Shown in pieces: positions 9,394 through 19,463 of a stretch of DNA of 62,321 nucleotides. Positions within the stretch are counted from its first letter, which is position 1. Each line of letters begins with the position of its first letter. The DNA lies in NCBI GenBank assembly GCA_023450835.1, contig JAEXGM010000264.1, positions 1 to 62,321 on the forward strand, in the 5' to 3' direction. The notes beneath the pieces are model-generated. The model saw only the letters and a list, made by a program, of their open reading frames with translations. It ran no database searches and was not told where the DNA came from. Origin of the DNA: Bacillota bacterium (GTDB taxonomy: Bacteria > Bacillota > Clostridia > Lachnospirales > Lachnospiraceae). The translations under genes and the position numbers were made by a program.

Positions 9394-9417
9394 CCATCTA
9401 AGCAGACAGAATTGTTA

Positions 9418-9433
9418 TTTCTAAATTTAGAAA
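9418..9433. repeat. 16-bp perfect palindrome
   Basis: TTTCTAAATTTAGAAA in the gap between the DUF1015 gene and the secreted protein gene. It could be an operator; it is too AT-rich and lacks a T-tract, so it is not a terminator. Confidence 0.4.
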
Positions 9434-9559
9434 TGTCATAAAAATCTTTTTACTAAAAAATAAAAATTTATTTTAAAATTATGGAACGATACCATATTTT
9501 GCATCGTCTAATGGTTGAACTAGGAAATAATATAAAAATCTAGTAAAGGAGGAATTTTT

Positions 9560-11752
9560 ATGATAACAAAAAAAATTGGGGCTGTAATCCTAAGCAGTGC
9601 CCTTATAGTAAGTGCTCTGCCTATTCAATCTTTTGCAGCGGCAGATCTCATTCAGACAACTTCAGCTAAAATAGCATCAGGTACAGTGCAAACAGGTGCC
9701 GCTGTGTCGTCAGAGGATTTAGAAAGTATGATTAATGCTGTAAAAAGCAAAATTACCATCCCTTCAGAATTATCAGAGTTTTCATACAACTATTATTCCG
9801 GCGATCCCTATTCAGATAATACCTGGAATCTTACCTGGTCTGCGAAAGACGGCAGTAAAAGTATTAACGTAAATTCTGATTCAAAAGGTCATATAACCTA
9901 TTATAGTTATTATACGAATCAGAGCTATAAGCCGGTTTATCTTCAAAGCGAATTAAAAGAGAAAGCGGATGCATTTATTAAGGGCATTGCACCGGATATC
10001 TTTAGTAAACTTCAATATATTGAGACATCTGCCACATCATCCTATAACGGTTCTTATACCTATCAGTACCAGAGAGTAGAGAACGGAATTCCCATGCCGG
10101 ATAATTCCGTCAGTGTAAGTGTTAATTACCAGACGGGTGTTGTAACTTCTTATTCCAGCAACTGGCTCTATGATGTAACAATACCTTCATCCAATGCTAA
10201 GATAACCAAAGATGCGGCAGCCGCATTAATCGGAAAGAATATTAAAATGACCTTATCTTATCAGAGTGCCTATACCACTGACAGCAATGGCAAGAGCACA
10301 GCCAAGGCATTTCTGGTATACAGTCCTGAAAAGTCCTATGTAGCTGTTGATGCCTTAACAGGTAAAGTGTATGACACTCAGAATCTTTGGGATGCGGCAC
10401 ATACCTCAAAAGAAGAAGCAAAGTTTGACATGGCTGCCGGTTCTGCGGCAGGTAGTCTGACCCCTCAGGAATCTGCTGAAGTTGACAGCATCAAGGGCCT
10501 TATCTCTAAGAACGATGCTATAAAAGCTGTTAAAGGCAACACAAAGCTGCTCTTTGATAAGAATATGACTTCCGTAACAGCTAATCTTTATAAAACTTCA
10601 AATATAAACGGTACCTCTGCTTATGTTTGGAATGTCAGCTTTTCAGATCCAAGAGAAGTAAAGGAAGGTTCCGCCGATTCTTACCGTGCATATGCTTATG
10701 CAGCGGTAGATGCTAAGACCGGTAAGCTAATATCTTATTACTCCAGCACAAACAACTACTATAATAATGCAAAAGATAAGTGGGACGATACCAAGATCAA
10801 ATATACCGCTAAACAGGGAAAGAGTATTTTGGAAGCCTTCTTAAAGACAGAAATACCTGATTATTTTAAGAATTCCTCCTATACCGGCACTTCCAATGAT
10901 TATGTTATCGCATACAAAGACAGCAAGCCGGTATACGGCGGCTACTCCTATAACTATCAGCGAATGAATGAAAAGATTCCTTATGCAGGAAACAATATAA
11001 GCGGTGCAGTAGACGGTGTAACCGGAAAGATTTATTCCTTCGGTTATAATTGGGATACTCAGCTTACTTTTGAAGCACCTACTAATATCATTTCCGCAGA
11101 TAAAGCTTTCAATTACTATATGGCCAATGAAGGTTACCACCTGGTATATGAAGTATATTATAAGAATGCTGTTTCCAGTTCTTCTTATACTCAGACTCCT
11201 TTGGTTCGTCTTGTATACCGTACTGACATCTCTCCGGATTATATCTCTCCCTTTACCGGAAAGCAGCTTGACTATGACGGAAAAGAATATGTAAAGGCTG
11301 CAAGTCTTTACAGTTATACTGACATTGATGGTAATTCCTCTGCCAGAAATATAACACTTCTTGCCAATATGGGAATTGGCTTTGACGGTGGGCTATTTAA
11401 ACCGGCCCAGACAATTACAACTGCAGAATTAACTGATTTTATATCAAAAGCAGGCTTCTATGCCGATTCCTCCAAATATAAGTTGACAGGAAATACGGTA
11501 AGCCGAATGGATGCTGCAAGATATGCAGTTCAGGTATTAGGACTTGAAAAAGCAGCTAAAATAAGCGGAATTTATACATTAAATGTATCTGACCAGTCAT
11601 TGATCAGCCAGTCTGATTTTGGTTATGCAGCCATCGCTTATGGACTTAAGCTTTTAGTTCCTAACAGCAGTAACCAGTTACATGCCGGCGACAGCCTCAC
11701 CCGTCAGGATGCAGCTGATTTAATTGTAGCAATGTTAAATACACAGGAATAA
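9560..11752 (+). CDS. Secreted YcdB/YcdC-domain protein with C-terminal S-layer homology region
   Basis: A 730-residue exported protein. Residues 1-27 form a signal peptide (MITKKIGAVILS start, cleavage near SFAAAD). The body is Tyr/Ser/Asn-rich and carries two related YcdB/YcdC-like (PepSY-like) units, near residues 90-280 and 300-570; each has a KADPxI- or YFKN-like helix followed by a strand motif YNYQR or YQYQR and a VTGKIYSF or LTGKVYD-type ending. Residues about 595-730 resemble degenerate S-layer homology repeats (GGLFKPAQTITTAEL, then GDSLTRQDAADLIVAML), suggesting anchoring to cell-wall polymer. No catalytic motif is seen. An AAAGGAGG site precedes the ATG, and a terminator follows. 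Confidence 0.8.
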   Translation: MITKKIGAVILSSALIVSALPIQSFAAADLIQTTSAKIASGTVQTGAAVSSEDLESMINAVKSKITIPSELSEFSYNYYSGDPYSDNTWNLTWSAKDGSKSINVNSDSKGHITYYSYYTNQSYKPVYLQSELKEKADAFIKGIAPDIFSKLQYIETSATSSYNGSYTYQYQRVENGIPMPDNSVSVSVNYQTGVVTSYSSNWLYDVTIPSSNAKITKDAAAALIGKNIKMTLSYQSAYTTDSNGKSTAKAFLVYSPEKSYVAVDALTGKVYDTQNLWDAAHTSKEEAKFDMAAGSAAGSLTPQESAEVDSIKGLISKNDAIKAVKGNTKLLFDKNMTSVTANLYKTSNINGTSAYVWNVSFSDPREVKEGSADSYRAYAYAAVDAKTGKLISYYSSTNNYYNNAKDKWDDTKIKYTAKQGKSILEAFLKTEIPDYFKNSSYTGTSNDYVIAYKDSKPVYGGYSYNYQRMNEKIPYAGNNISGAVDGVTGKIYSFGYNWDTQLTFEAPTNIISADKAFNYYMANEGYHLVYEVYYKNAVSSSSYTQTPLVRLVYRTDISPDYISPFTGKQLDYDGKEYVKAASLYSYTDIDGNSSARNITLLANMGIGFDGGLFKPAQTITTAELTDFISKAGFYADSSKYKLTGNTVSRMDAARYAVQVLGLEKAAKISGIYTLNVSDQSLISQSDFGYAAIAYGLKLLVPNSSNQLHAGDSLTRQDAADLIVAMLNTQE

Positions 11753-11775
11753 CTTTATAAATAATATACTATTGC

Positions 11776-11805
11776 AAAAGGCAGGATTAAACATCCTGTC
11801 TTTTT
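11776..11805 (+). terminator. Terminator after the secreted protein gene
   Basis: An 8-bp core stem GGCAGGAT/ATCCTGTC, extended by A-T pairs, followed by TTTTT. Confidence 0.85.
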
Positions 11806-11939
11806 GCTATAAATTTTTATTTAGATGTTTTATTTAGATAATTTTCACTTTTTTAACCCAGGCTTTTGTGGTAATATAAATATAAGTTTATATAAGTTTT
11901 TGATACATGCCACCACTGGCGGCGGAATGAGAGGAAAAG

Positions 11940-12872
11940 ATGCAAGATATACTATTTTTAGAACCGGTATTTAAGGAAATGATCTGGGGCGGCAACAGGC
12001 TGAAGACGGATTTCGGCTACAATATCCCAAGTGACAGTACCGGAGAATGCTGGGCAGTCAGTGCTCATACCAACGGAGATTGCAAGATAAAAGCAGGAGA
12101 GTATAAAGGAGAGACTTTAAGCAGTCTGTGGGCAAATCACAGAGAGCTTTTTGGTAATGCTGGAGGTGATGTATTTCCGCTTTTAATTAAAATAATAGAT
12201 GCCAAACAGGACTTAAGTATACAGGTTCATCCGGATGATGCTTATGCAAAGAATCATGAAAATGGCTCCCTCGGAAAAACAGAATGCTGGTATATCTTAA
12301 ATTGCGAGGATGATGGAAAGATTGTTATCGGGCATAATGCTAACAGCAAAGAAGAACTGTCATCCATGATTCATAATAACCAGTGGGACGATCTGATTCG
12401 TGTAATTCCCATTAAGAAAGGTGACTTCTTTCAGATTATACCCGGAACTGTACATGCAATCAAAGCCGGCACCGTAATCCTGGAAACCCAGCAGAATAGT
12501 GATATAACCTACAGACTTTACGACTATGGCAGATTACAGAACGGCAAGCCCAGAGAACTGCATATTGACAAGAGCATCGACGTCATTACCTGCCCGCAGA
12601 AACTTACGGAAGCAGTAAGAAAAAAACGTGCAATAAAAGGCGGTGAGATAGAAGAGCTGGTAAGCTGTGAATTTTATACCGTAGAAAAGATAACAATAAA
12701 TGGAAGCACAGAATTAGAGCAGGCAGAACCTTTTACTGTTATGAGTGTTATTAATGGTGAAGGATATTTAGATGGCGAAAGAATCACCAAAGGTGATCAT
12801 TTTATTCTTCCTTCCGGATTTGGCAGATATATATTGGAAGGAAATTTGGAGTGCATCTCATCTCATATATAA
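11940..12872 (+). CDS. manA: Mannose-6-phosphate isomerase, class I
   Basis: Zinc enzyme interconverting mannose 6-phosphate and fructose 6-phosphate. The 310-residue length matches the short Firmicutes form. Zinc ligands are visible: H97 in QVHPDD, E115 in GKTECWY, and H172 in PGTVHAI. The conserved Arg appears in YRLYDYGR near 191-198. GAGAGGAAAAG precedes the ATG. It leads a group with a YesL protein, glgB and an MscS channel, but the gaps (105 and 24 bases) and the lack of a functional link leave operon membership uncertain. It could feed mannan sugars or supply mannose for surface polymers. Confidence 0.95.
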   Translation: MQDILFLEPVFKEMIWGGNRLKTDFGYNIPSDSTGECWAVSAHTNGDCKIKAGEYKGETLSSLWANHRELFGNAGGDVFPLLIKIIDAKQDLSIQVHPDDAYAKNHENGSLGKTECWYILNCEDDGKIVIGHNANSKEELSSMIHNNQWDDLIRVIPIKKGDFFQIIPGTVHAIKAGTVILETQQNSDITYRLYDYGRLQNGKPRELHIDKSIDVITCPQKLTEAVRKKRAIKGGEIEELVSCEFYTVEKITINGSTELEQAEPFTVMSVINGEGYLDGERITKGDHFILPSGFGRYILEGNLECISSHI

Positions 12873-12977
12873 GTAGTAATTCTTATATATATTTGCAAAA
12901 TAGTTTATAAATACAAAGACCTTTCAATAAAATAACCCATAAAACAAAGTATGTTACCACATGTAAGGAGATAACCC

Positions 12978-13628
12978 ATGAGCAGTATTTTTAACCTGGA
13001 CAACCCATTCTTTTCCGGACTGAATAAGATTGTAGACGCGTTTTTTCTAAGTATAATATTTTTAATTACCTGTATCCCTATCATTACCATCGGCCCTGCT
13101 TTGACAGCTCTTTATTATGCAACTGCCAAATCTCTGCGCAGAGACAGAGGTTATATCTCTAAAGAGTACTTTAAAGCTTTTAAAACGAATTTTTTACAGG
13201 GCCTTGTCAGCGGGCTTATTCTTATAGCTGCTTCATCCATACTTGTTATTGACTGGAATTATGCAAAGAATCTCCATAATACCACAGGAGTAATACTTTT
13301 TAGCATCTTTACCGCATTAATTGTTGTCCTGTTCTTTATTACAATCTATATATTTCCTGTATTATCCAGATTCAAGACAAAGACCCTGCATCTGTTTAAG
13401 ACCGCATTCTTCATGTCTATGAGACATCTGCCCAGCACAATACTGATGGCTATTATAGTTGTTTTCTTCGGTTTACTGGTTTACCTGTTCCGCATACCGG
13501 TTGTATTTGCACCGGCATTATGTGCCCTGTTGGTGTCTTTCCTGATGGAACGTATCTTTAAGAAATATATGCCGGAGAAGTCAGAAGAGGAAGAATCAAA
13601 CGGCGTAGATGAGTGGTATATGGAATAA
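12978..13628 (+). CDS. YesL family (DUF624) membrane protein
   Basis: A 216-residue membrane protein with five to six predicted helices (about 16-38, 75-95, 101-127, 148-172, 174-190). The N-terminal segment NPFFSGLNKIVDAFFLS and the TCIPIITIGPALTALYY helix are DUF624/YesL hallmarks. YesL proteins commonly accompany carbohydrate transport and degradation genes, but their biochemical role is unknown. GTAAGGAG precedes the ATG. The C-terminal 20 residues are Glu/Lys-rich and cytosolic. glgB follows after 24 bases. Confidence 0.88.
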   Translation: MSSIFNLDNPFFSGLNKIVDAFFLSIIFLITCIPIITIGPALTALYYATAKSLRRDRGYISKEYFKAFKTNFLQGLVSGLILIAASSILVIDWNYAKNLHNTTGVILFSIFTALIVVLFFITIYIFPVLSRFKTKTLHLFKTAFFMSMRHLPSTILMAIIVVFFGLLVYLFRIPVVFAPALCALLVSFLMERIFKKYMPEKSEEEESNGVDEWYME

Positions 13629-13652
13629 GAATAAACTTAGAGCGGAGGCTGT

Positions 13653-15914
13653 ATGATGGAGGATATTCTATATGGTTTAATGGATTGGGCCGGAATTGAG
13701 GCAATAATTTACTCGGAAGAGGATCACCCCCGTGACATTCTAGGTCCACATCTCACAGACGATGGTCTGCTGATTCAAGCTTATATACCCACTGCAAAAG
13801 AGATAAAGGTCAAGCTGCAAAAGACGGAGAAAGAATATTTAATGACTATGGAAGAAGAGAGCTTTTATGCTGTTCTTATTCCAAAAATAAAACGGATTTC
13901 TGCCTATACACTTATTGTTACTTATGATAATGGTGAGACCAAAGAGATAAGTGACCCTTATTTCTATCAGCAGATATTGTCAGATATTGATTTAAATCGC
14001 TTCTCAAAAGGTATTCATTATAACATATACGAAAAACTCGGTGCTCACCCCATGGAGATTAATGGGGTCAAGGGCGTACATTTTGCTGTATGGGCTCCTA
14101 ATTCCATAAGGGTAAGTGTGGTAGGAGATTTTAATCTTTGGGATGGCAGAAGACACCCTATGAACAGATTGAAAGACTCCGGTATCTTTGAGCTCTTTAT
14201 TCCCGGCCTTACGGAAGGTGAAATCTACAAATACGAAATCAAAGTAAAAGGCGGTATGGTCGTATTAAAAGCCGATCCCTATGCCAACAGGACCGAATTA
14301 AGGCCTAATAATGCTTCTGTCGTCCACAGCCTAACTACTTACGAATGGAAGGATTCTGACTGGCTGCATACCAGAAAAACTAAAAATTATAAAAATGAGC
14401 CGATGAATATACTGGAGCTGCATCTTGGGTCTTTCAAAAAACCGAAGAGCGGTGACCGGGAATTTTATAACTACAGAGAATTGGCTCCCATGGTTTCCGA
14501 TTATGTATTGGAGATGGGTTATACCCACATAGAGTTAATGCCTGTGATGGAGCACCCTTTTGATGGTTCCTGGGGTTATCAGGTCACCGGATATTATGCC
14601 CCTACCGCCAGATACGGGTCACCGGAAGATTTCATGTATTTTATTGATTATCTTCATGAAAAAGGGATTGGTGTTATCTTAGACTGGGTACCTGCGCATT
14701 TTCCGAGAGACAGCTTCGGACTTGCTAATTTTGATGGTACCTGTCTCTATGAACACTTAGATCCAAGACAGGGTACTCACCCTCACTGGGGAACCTTAAT
14801 ATACAATTATGGAAGACCTCAGGTTTCCTTATTTTTGATAGCGAACGCCCTTTTCTGGATTGAAAAATATCACATTGACGGAATCCGCATGGATGCTGTT
14901 GCCTCCATGCTATATCTGGATTACGGAAAAAATTCCGGGGAATGGGTCGCCAATAAATACGGCAGTAATGAGAATCTGGAAGCAATGGAGATGTTAAAAC
15001 ATCTGAATTCCATCGTAAAGAAGAGAAAAGACGGTGTTGTACTCATTGCCGAAGAATCAACTGCATGGCCAAAGATTACAGGTGCACTGGACGATGGGGG
15101 TCTTGGTTTTGATCTCAAATGGAACATGGGCTGGATGAATGATTTTACAGGCTATATGAAGACGGACCCCTTATTTCGAAAAGGCCGTCACGGTGAGCTC
15201 ACTTTCAGTATGGTATATGCCTATAGTGAAAAATTCATCCTTGTATTTTCCCACGATGAAGTTGTCCATGGAAAAGGCTCCATGATTCAGAAGATGCCAG
15301 GAAATCTAGAGGATAAATTCTCCAACCTGAGAGCGGCATATGGATTCATGATGTGCCATCCGGGCAAAAAATTGCTATTTATGGGACAGGACTTTGCCCA
15401 GTTTAAAGAATGGGATGAGAAGAAAGAAATTGATTGGGCGTTATTAAAGGAAGAGCGTAACGCCTCCTTGAACTTATATGTAAAAGAGCTGAATAATCTT
15501 TATAAGAAAAATCCCGCTCTTTATGCAATGGATTTTGAGGAAAAAGGCTTTGAATGGATAAGCAGCCTGGATGCAGACCACAGTATCGTGGTATTTGCAA
15601 GGAAGACAGAAAAGATAGGTGATACACTGCTTGTTGTCTGCAATTTTACACCGGTACCTTATGAGAATTTCCTGCTGGGTGTTCCTTTTGCCGGCAAATA
15701 TAAAGAAATATTCAGCAGTGATTATGAGCGTTTTGGCGGTAAAGGCTATTGCAATAAACGAATGAAACAGTCAAAACACAAAACAGCGGATGGCAGAATG
15801 AATTCTCTTGCTATCACAGTTCCGCCCCTTGGTATCAGCGTGTTCTCCTGCACGCCTTCTGATACGAAGGAAAAGAAAACAGTAAAGGATATTGTCAGAG
15901 AGAAAAGGAGGTAG
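13653..15914 (+). CDS. glgB: 1,4-alpha-glucan branching enzyme
   Basis: GH13 enzyme that makes alpha-1,6 branches in glycogen. 753 residues, ordered as an N-terminal extension, a CBM48 domain at about 125-225 (VHFAVWAPN, VVGDFNLWDG), the catalytic barrel from about 250 to 600, and a C-terminal beta domain. Catalytic residues: nucleophile D414 in DGIRMDAV, acid/base E467 in LIAEEST, and the third carboxylate in FSHDEVVHG. GCGGAGG lies 7 bases before the first of two adjacent ATGs. No other glycogen gene is in the window. The final 20 codons are Lys/Glu-rich, and the mscS-type gene starts 8 bases after the stop. Confidence 0.96.
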   Translation: MMEDILYGLMDWAGIEAIIYSEEDHPRDILGPHLTDDGLLIQAYIPTAKEIKVKLQKTEKEYLMTMEEESFYAVLIPKIKRISAYTLIVTYDNGETKEISDPYFYQQILSDIDLNRFSKGIHYNIYEKLGAHPMEINGVKGVHFAVWAPNSIRVSVVGDFNLWDGRRHPMNRLKDSGIFELFIPGLTEGEIYKYEIKVKGGMVVLKADPYANRTELRPNNASVVHSLTTYEWKDSDWLHTRKTKNYKNEPMNILELHLGSFKKPKSGDREFYNYRELAPMVSDYVLEMGYTHIELMPVMEHPFDGSWGYQVTGYYAPTARYGSPEDFMYFIDYLHEKGIGVILDWVPAHFPRDSFGLANFDGTCLYEHLDPRQGTHPHWGTLIYNYGRPQVSLFLIANALFWIEKYHIDGIRMDAVASMLYLDYGKNSGEWVANKYGSNENLEAMEMLKHLNSIVKKRKDGVVLIAEESTAWPKITGALDDGGLGFDLKWNMGWMNDFTGYMKTDPLFRKGRHGELTFSMVYAYSEKFILVFSHDEVVHGKGSMIQKMPGNLEDKFSNLRAAYGFMMCHPGKKLLFMGQDFAQFKEWDEKKEIDWALLKEERNASLNLYVKELNNLYKKNPALYAMDFEEKGFEWISSLDADHSIVVFARKTEKIGDTLLVVCNFTPVPYENFLLGVPFAGKYKEIFSSDYERFGGKGYCNKRMKQSKHKTADGRMNSLAITVPPLGISVFSCTPSDTKEKKTVKDIVREKRR

Positions 15915-15922
15915 ACATCACG

Positions 15923-16777
15923 ATGGATATAATGACACTGATCAAAGGTGATATCCTTACATCCTTAAGAAACATTTGGAAAAGCTTTGTGGATAATGGT
16001 TTTGAATTAATTCTTAAAATCCTTATAACACTCCTGGTATTCTTTATCGGAAAAAAGATTATTAAAATATTTCTTGCAATGACAGAGAGAGCCTTTAACC
16101 GCGGTAAAATGGAGGCAGGAGTCAAGAGCTTTTTACTTGCACTTTTAAATGCCGTATTTTATATCATTCTGATCTGGATTATATTAGTACAGATATTCAG
16201 TGTAAAGGATGCCAGCCTGGTTGCTGTTTTAGGCTCTGCAGGTTTAAGTATTGGACTGGCTCTGCAGGGCGGACTTTCAAACTTTGCGGGAGGAGTTATT
16301 ATTCTGCTTCTTCGTCCTTTTAAAGTAGGCGACTACATCATCTACGCCGGTAACGAGGGCACCGTAATTTCAATTGATATTTTCTATACAAAGATGCTTA
16401 CGGCAGATAACCGCCTGGTCGTTATGCCCAACGGAGCCCTCTCAAATTCTAATATTATTAATACTACCAACGAAACGCAAAGAAGGCTTGATATTAATGT
16501 TTCCATCTCATTCTCTGAGGATATTGATAAAGTAAAGGAAATCCTGAACAGAATCATTTCAGAGAATGAAAAGATTGTAAAAGAAGCGGCTAATTCTATT
16601 CTTGTAAACAGCTTTGAACCAGGGGCTATCAGCATGGGAATCCGTGCCTGGGTCAAGGTAGAAGATTATGTCTCCGGCAAATCAGAGATTCTGGAAACTA
16701 TTAAGAAAGAATTTGAGGCAAACCAAGTAAGAGTTCCCATTAGCTTTGCTGAGATGAACTTAAAAAATAAAGTATAA
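15923..16777 (+). CDS. Small-conductance mechanosensitive channel, MscS family
   Basis: A 284-residue inner-membrane channel that opens on osmotic downshock. Three transmembrane helices lie at about 28-48, 65-90 and 94-125. The pore helix has the Gly/Ala-packed motif GSAGLSIGLALQGGLSN at about 104-120, followed by the beta domain start RPFKVGDYI and the conserved VVMPNG near 168-173. An AAAGGAGG site overlaps the glgB stop region, so translation is probably coupled to glgB. MscS beside a glycogen gene could reflect turgor or storage linkage, but this is inference. Confidence 0.93.
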   Translation: MDIMTLIKGDILTSLRNIWKSFVDNGFELILKILITLLVFFIGKKIIKIFLAMTERAFNRGKMEAGVKSFLLALLNAVFYIILIWIILVQIFSVKDASLVAVLGSAGLSIGLALQGGLSNFAGGVIILLLRPFKVGDYIIYAGNEGTVISIDIFYTKMLTADNRLVVMPNGALSNSNIINTTNETQRRLDINVSISFSEDIDKVKEILNRIISENEKIVKEAANSILVNSFEPGAISMGIRAWVKVEDYVSGKSEILETIKKEFEANQVRVPISFAEMNLKNKV

Positions 16778-16879
16778 ACGGCTTTTTTGTTAATAAAATA
16801 AAGTATCGAAAGATTTTTCAAAAAAAAGCTTTTCTTTTTACTGAAAAAGTGGTATTTTATCTGTAGGCAAAATTTAGCC

Positions 16880-16922
16880 GGAGCGAGGACGTTCCCATAT
16901 TTTATTAGGGGACGTTTTTTTT
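16880..16922 (+). terminator. Terminator in the mscS-glnA gap, with an overlapping alternative hairpin
   Basis: An 8-bp stem (16889-16896 with 16908-16915) runs into eight Ts ending at 16922. An upstream hairpin, GGAGC/GTTCC with the six-base loop GAGGAC (16880-16895), shares bases with the left arm of the terminator, so the two are mutually exclusive. This could simply end the mscS transcript or be a glnA antitermination leader. The remaining gap to 17073 holds a perfect TATAAT at 16987-16992 with no good -35 box. Confidence 0.7.
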
Positions 16923-17073
16923 ATACAGGTATCTTTAATAGTACAAGTGCTTTTACAGTGCGGGTGCCGTTTACCTTACATCAGCGTATAATACTTATGT
17001 CTGGTCTATGATGCTTGTATTTGAAATAAATATATTAAAAGACAAAATATAAATGTATGGAAGGGAGCTTTTT

Positions 17074-19179
17074 ATGGCAGAGAAATTGACTGAAATCTTT
17101 GGCGTTGATGTATTTAACGAAGCCACCATGGCAGAACGTTTACCCAAAAAAGTTTTTGCCGCTTTAAAGAAAACAATTAAAAACGGAGAGGAACTGGATC
17201 CGGAGGTAGCAGATATCGTTGCAAATGCTATGAAGGACTGGGCAATCGAAAGAGGAGCTACTCATTATACCCATTGGTTTCAGCCAATGACAGGTATTAC
17301 TGCTGAAAAACATGATTCCTTTATTAGCCCTACATCAGATGGAAAGATTATTCTTGAATTCTCCGGCAAGGAGTTAATTAAAGGTGAGCCTGACGCTTCT
17401 TCCTTCCCTTCCGGTGGTTTAAGAGCAACCTTCGAAGCAAGAGGATATACAGCTTGGGATTGTACTTCACCTGCCTTCTTAAGAGAAGATGCAGCCGGTG
17501 TTACCCTTTGCATTCCCACTGCTTTCTGTTCTTATACCGGAGAAGCTCTTGATAAGAAGACACCTCTTCTTCGTTCCATGGAAGCCATCAGCGACCAGGC
17601 AGTACGTGTTCTTAAATTATTCGGACATGGTGAAGTGAAATCCGTATCCTGTTCCGTTGGTCCTGAACAGGAATATTTCATAATAGACAAAGCAAAATAC
17701 TTAAAGAGAGAAGATTTAATCTTCACCGGACGTACTTTATTTGGTGCACAGCCTCCCAAGGGACAGGAAATGGAAGACCACTATTTCGGAAGCTTAAAAG
17801 AAAGAATTGCAGCTTTCATGAAAGAAGTAAACGAAGAGTGCTGGAAACTTGGTATCCTTGCTAAGACACAGCACAATGAAGTTGCTCCCGCACAGCATGA
17901 ATTAGCTCCTATTTATTCCACTGCAAACATTGCAACCGACCACAATCAGCTGGTAATGGAGACAATGAAGAAAGTTGCTAACCGCCATGGTCTTGTATGC
18001 CTCCTTCATGAGAAACCTTTTGCAGGTGTTAATGGCTCTGGTAAGCATGACAACTGGTCCATCGTAACCGATACCGGAAAGAATCTCTTAGATCCCGGAA
18101 AGACACCTCATGAGAATATTCAGTTCTTATTATTCCTTTCCGCAGTTATCAAAGCTGTAGACGACAATGCAGACTTACTTCGTGTTTCTGCTTCCAACGC
18201 AGGAAATGACCACAGATTAGGTGCTAATGAGGCTCCTCCGGCTATTATCTCCATCTTCCTTGGCGAGCAGTTAGAAGATGTAGTAAAACAGCTTGTTGAA
18301 ACAGGTGATGCTAAGAGCAGCAAACAGGGCGGAAAATTAAATACCGGTGTTCATACACTTCCTGAATTAAAGAAGGATGCTACTGACAGAAACCGTACTT
18401 CACCTTTTGCTTTCACAGGAAATAAATTTGAATTCAGAATGGTTGGATCTTCTATGTCCATCGCAGGTCCTAATACCACATTAAATACAATCGTAGCTGA
18501 TGTATTAAGCCAGTTTGCCGATGAATTAGCAGAAGCAAAGGACTTTGATATAGCTGTTCATGATTTAATTAAAAAGACTTTAACAGAGCATCAGAGAATT
18601 ATCTTCAATGGCAACGGTTACTCCGATGCTTGGGTGGAAGAAGCTGAAAGAAGAGGTCTTCCTAACCTGAAATCTCTTGTAGAAGCAATTCCTGCTATGA
18701 CCACCGAAAAAGCTGTTAAGATATTCAGCAAGTACAAGGTATTGTCAGAAGTAGAACTTCATTCCCGTGCTGAAATTGAATTTGAGGCTTATTCCAAGAC
18801 AATTAATATTGAAGCCAGGACAATGATTGAAATGGCAAGTAAGTTATTTATCCCTGCTGTTATCAAATACGCTTCAGGCCTTGCAAGCTCTATTAATGCA
18901 ATCAAAGCAGCTGTTCCGGATGCTGATGTTTCCGTACAGGCAGGATTATTAAAAGAAACTTCCGCTTTATTAGCAGAGGCAAAAGCTGCTCTTGTAAGTC
19001 TTCAGACTGTTGTAACAGAAGCTGCGGATAAAGAAGGTCAGGAACAGGCTGTATTCTTCAAGAAAGTTGTCTTCCCCGCAATGGAAGTTTTAAGAAAGCC
19101 CGTTGATGAGTTGGAGTTAATTGTAGATAAGGACATCTGGCCTGTACCTACTTATGGCGACTTATTATTTGAAGTATAA
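17074..19179 (+). CDS. glnA: Glutamine synthetase type III
   Basis: Makes glutamine from glutamate, ammonia and ATP. The 701-residue length marks the GSIII (GlnN) class rather than the about 450-residue GSI. Visible family features are the N-terminal MAEKLTEIFGVDVF, the GPEQEYFIID metal-binding strand near 211, the HNEVAPAQHELAP substrate loop near 269, NGSGKHDNWS near 318, and the FRMVGSSMS segment near 456. The start at 17074 has GGAAGGGAG 8 bases upstream; an in-frame ATG at 17053 lacks a site. Monocistronic: terminators lie on both sides. Control may involve the leader hairpin at 16880-16922. Confidence 0.96.
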   Translation: MAEKLTEIFGVDVFNEATMAERLPKKVFAALKKTIKNGEELDPEVADIVANAMKDWAIERGATHYTHWFQPMTGITAEKHDSFISPTSDGKIILEFSGKELIKGEPDASSFPSGGLRATFEARGYTAWDCTSPAFLREDAAGVTLCIPTAFCSYTGEALDKKTPLLRSMEAISDQAVRVLKLFGHGEVKSVSCSVGPEQEYFIIDKAKYLKREDLIFTGRTLFGAQPPKGQEMEDHYFGSLKERIAAFMKEVNEECWKLGILAKTQHNEVAPAQHELAPIYSTANIATDHNQLVMETMKKVANRHGLVCLLHEKPFAGVNGSGKHDNWSIVTDTGKNLLDPGKTPHENIQFLLFLSAVIKAVDDNADLLRVSASNAGNDHRLGANEAPPAIISIFLGEQLEDVVKQLVETGDAKSSKQGGKLNTGVHTLPELKKDATDRNRTSPFAFTGNKFEFRMVGSSMSIAGPNTTLNTIVADVLSQFADELAEAKDFDIAVHDLIKKTLTEHQRIIFNGNGYSDAWVEEAERRGLPNLKSLVEAIPAMTTEKAVKIFSKYKVLSEVELHSRAEIEFEAYSKTINIEARTMIEMASKLFIPAVIKYASGLASSINAIKAAVPDADVSVQAGLLKETSALLAEAKAALVSLQTVVTEAADKEGQEQAVFFKKVVFPAMEVLRKPVDELELIVDKDIWPVPTYGDLLFEV

Positions 19180-19240
19180 TTTATTTTGTTAACTTTACTT
19201 ACTATTAGTATAAATAAATGAATCCCTTCTAAATTAAAAA

Positions 19241-19275
19241 GAAAGGCTGCTGTCAAAATCAGCAGCCTTTCTTTT
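19241..19275 (+). terminator. Terminator after glnA
   Basis: A 12-bp perfect stem (19241-19252 with 19260-19271), seven-base loop and TTTTT. The rest of the 19180-19463 gap shows no other feature I can support. Confidence 0.92.
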
Positions 19276-19463
19276 TCTGACCTTTACCTAAAAGTCCTTG
19301 CAGAGGTCAGAATCTCTATGCATTTTCTTCATTTCTATAAATTAATTCATTTTACTATTTACATTTTGGTTTCATTATATAATAATGGAACAAGGAATGG
19401 GTTGTTTGCTTATCTGGTATGCTTCCCATGAACAAAAAGGTTAAGAAAGGGATTTCACATTAG

